Positions 6,244-6,270 of a DNA stretch of 6,270 bases are shown here, in pieces (position 1 is the stretch's first letter; each line of letters opens with the position of its first letter). The translations under genes were made by a program, and so were the position numbers. A model generated the notes under the pieces. That model was not told the DNA's origin. It was given only the letters and a program-made list of their open reading frames with translations, and ran no database searches. The stretch spans positions 1-6,270 of the forward strand of contig WFPZ01000138.1 of the NCBI GenBank assembly GCA_015487335.1. The letters run 5' to 3'. The DNA is from Paracoccaceae bacterium. GTDB taxonomy: Bacteria > Pseudomonadota > Alphaproteobacteria > Rhodobacterales > Rhodobacteraceae.

Positions 6244-6270
6244 ATGGACCTGCGCGCAATCGCCATGGGG
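6244..6270 (+). CDS. Start of a plus-strand gene, cut by window end
   Basis: ATG at 6244 is preceded by GGAG (6235-6238) with 5-base spacing and opens a frame of nine codons, MDLRAIAMG, that runs off the window. The start directly follows the HU terminator, so it is a separate transcription unit or depends on read-through. The peptide resembles the N-terminus of EamA/DMT-type membrane transporters of Rhodobacterales, just ahead of where the first transmembrane helix would begin. Nine residues cannot prove that, and the product should be treated as unknown. Confidence 0.55.

Noticed and set aside
1..6270. Mobile elements, phage genes, CRISPR repeats, toxin-antitoxin pairs, riboswitches, tRNA genes or a novel defence system
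   Set aside because: No spaced repeats, terminal inverted repeats, integrase or transposase motifs, or tRNA-like folds were visible by eye. Coding covers nearly everything with housekeeping-type genes of uniform base composition, and no stretch over 300 bases lacks a gene.

Overview
The window looks like ordinary chromosome from a high-GC alphaproteobacterium, most likely of the Rhodobacterales. The evidence is strong G/C preference at third codon positions, the sequence style of the 1-deoxyxylulose-5-phosphate synthase tail and of the HU protein, and the lack of any mobile-element, phage, CRISPR, tRNA or rRNA signature. The taxonomic call is inference from protein style and was not checked by a search.

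Layout, left to right. Bases 2-628 (+) hold the C-terminal third of dxs (isoprenoid precursor synthesis). It runs tail to tail, with only three bases between stop codons, into a minus-strand gene at 632-1492 for an SDR-fold NAD(P)-binding protein of the YeeZ-like atypical type, whose usual YxxxK catalytic pair reads RxxxR. A 115-base divergent intergenic region follows. Then comes a plus-strand run: a class I SAM-dependent methyltransferase (1608-2414), adenine deaminase (2470-4278) and AMP nucleosidase (4275-5759). The last two overlap by four bases (ATGA). A probable weak terminator and a promoter region lead to a single HU-type nucleoid protein gene (5892-6179), closed by a very clear rho-independent terminator. 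The first nine codons of another plus-strand gene begin at 6244.

How the genes work together: AMP nucleosidase splits AMP into adenine and ribose 5-phosphate, and adenine deaminase turns adenine into hypoxanthine and ammonia. The overlapping pair therefore encodes two consecutive steps, AMP to adenine to hypoxanthine, with downstream salvage or catabolism encoded elsewhere. The methyltransferase lies 55 bases upstream on the same strand and may share the transcript, but its substrate cannot be read from the sequence. dxs, the SDR protein and HU are separate transcription units with no evident link to the purine genes.

I did not find an undescribed multi-gene system here. The points most worth a second look are the catalytic-site replacement in the SDR protein, the translationally coupled ade-amn pair, the methyltransferase of unknown substrate beside it, and repeated CCCCAA/TTGGGG elements around the HU promoter.
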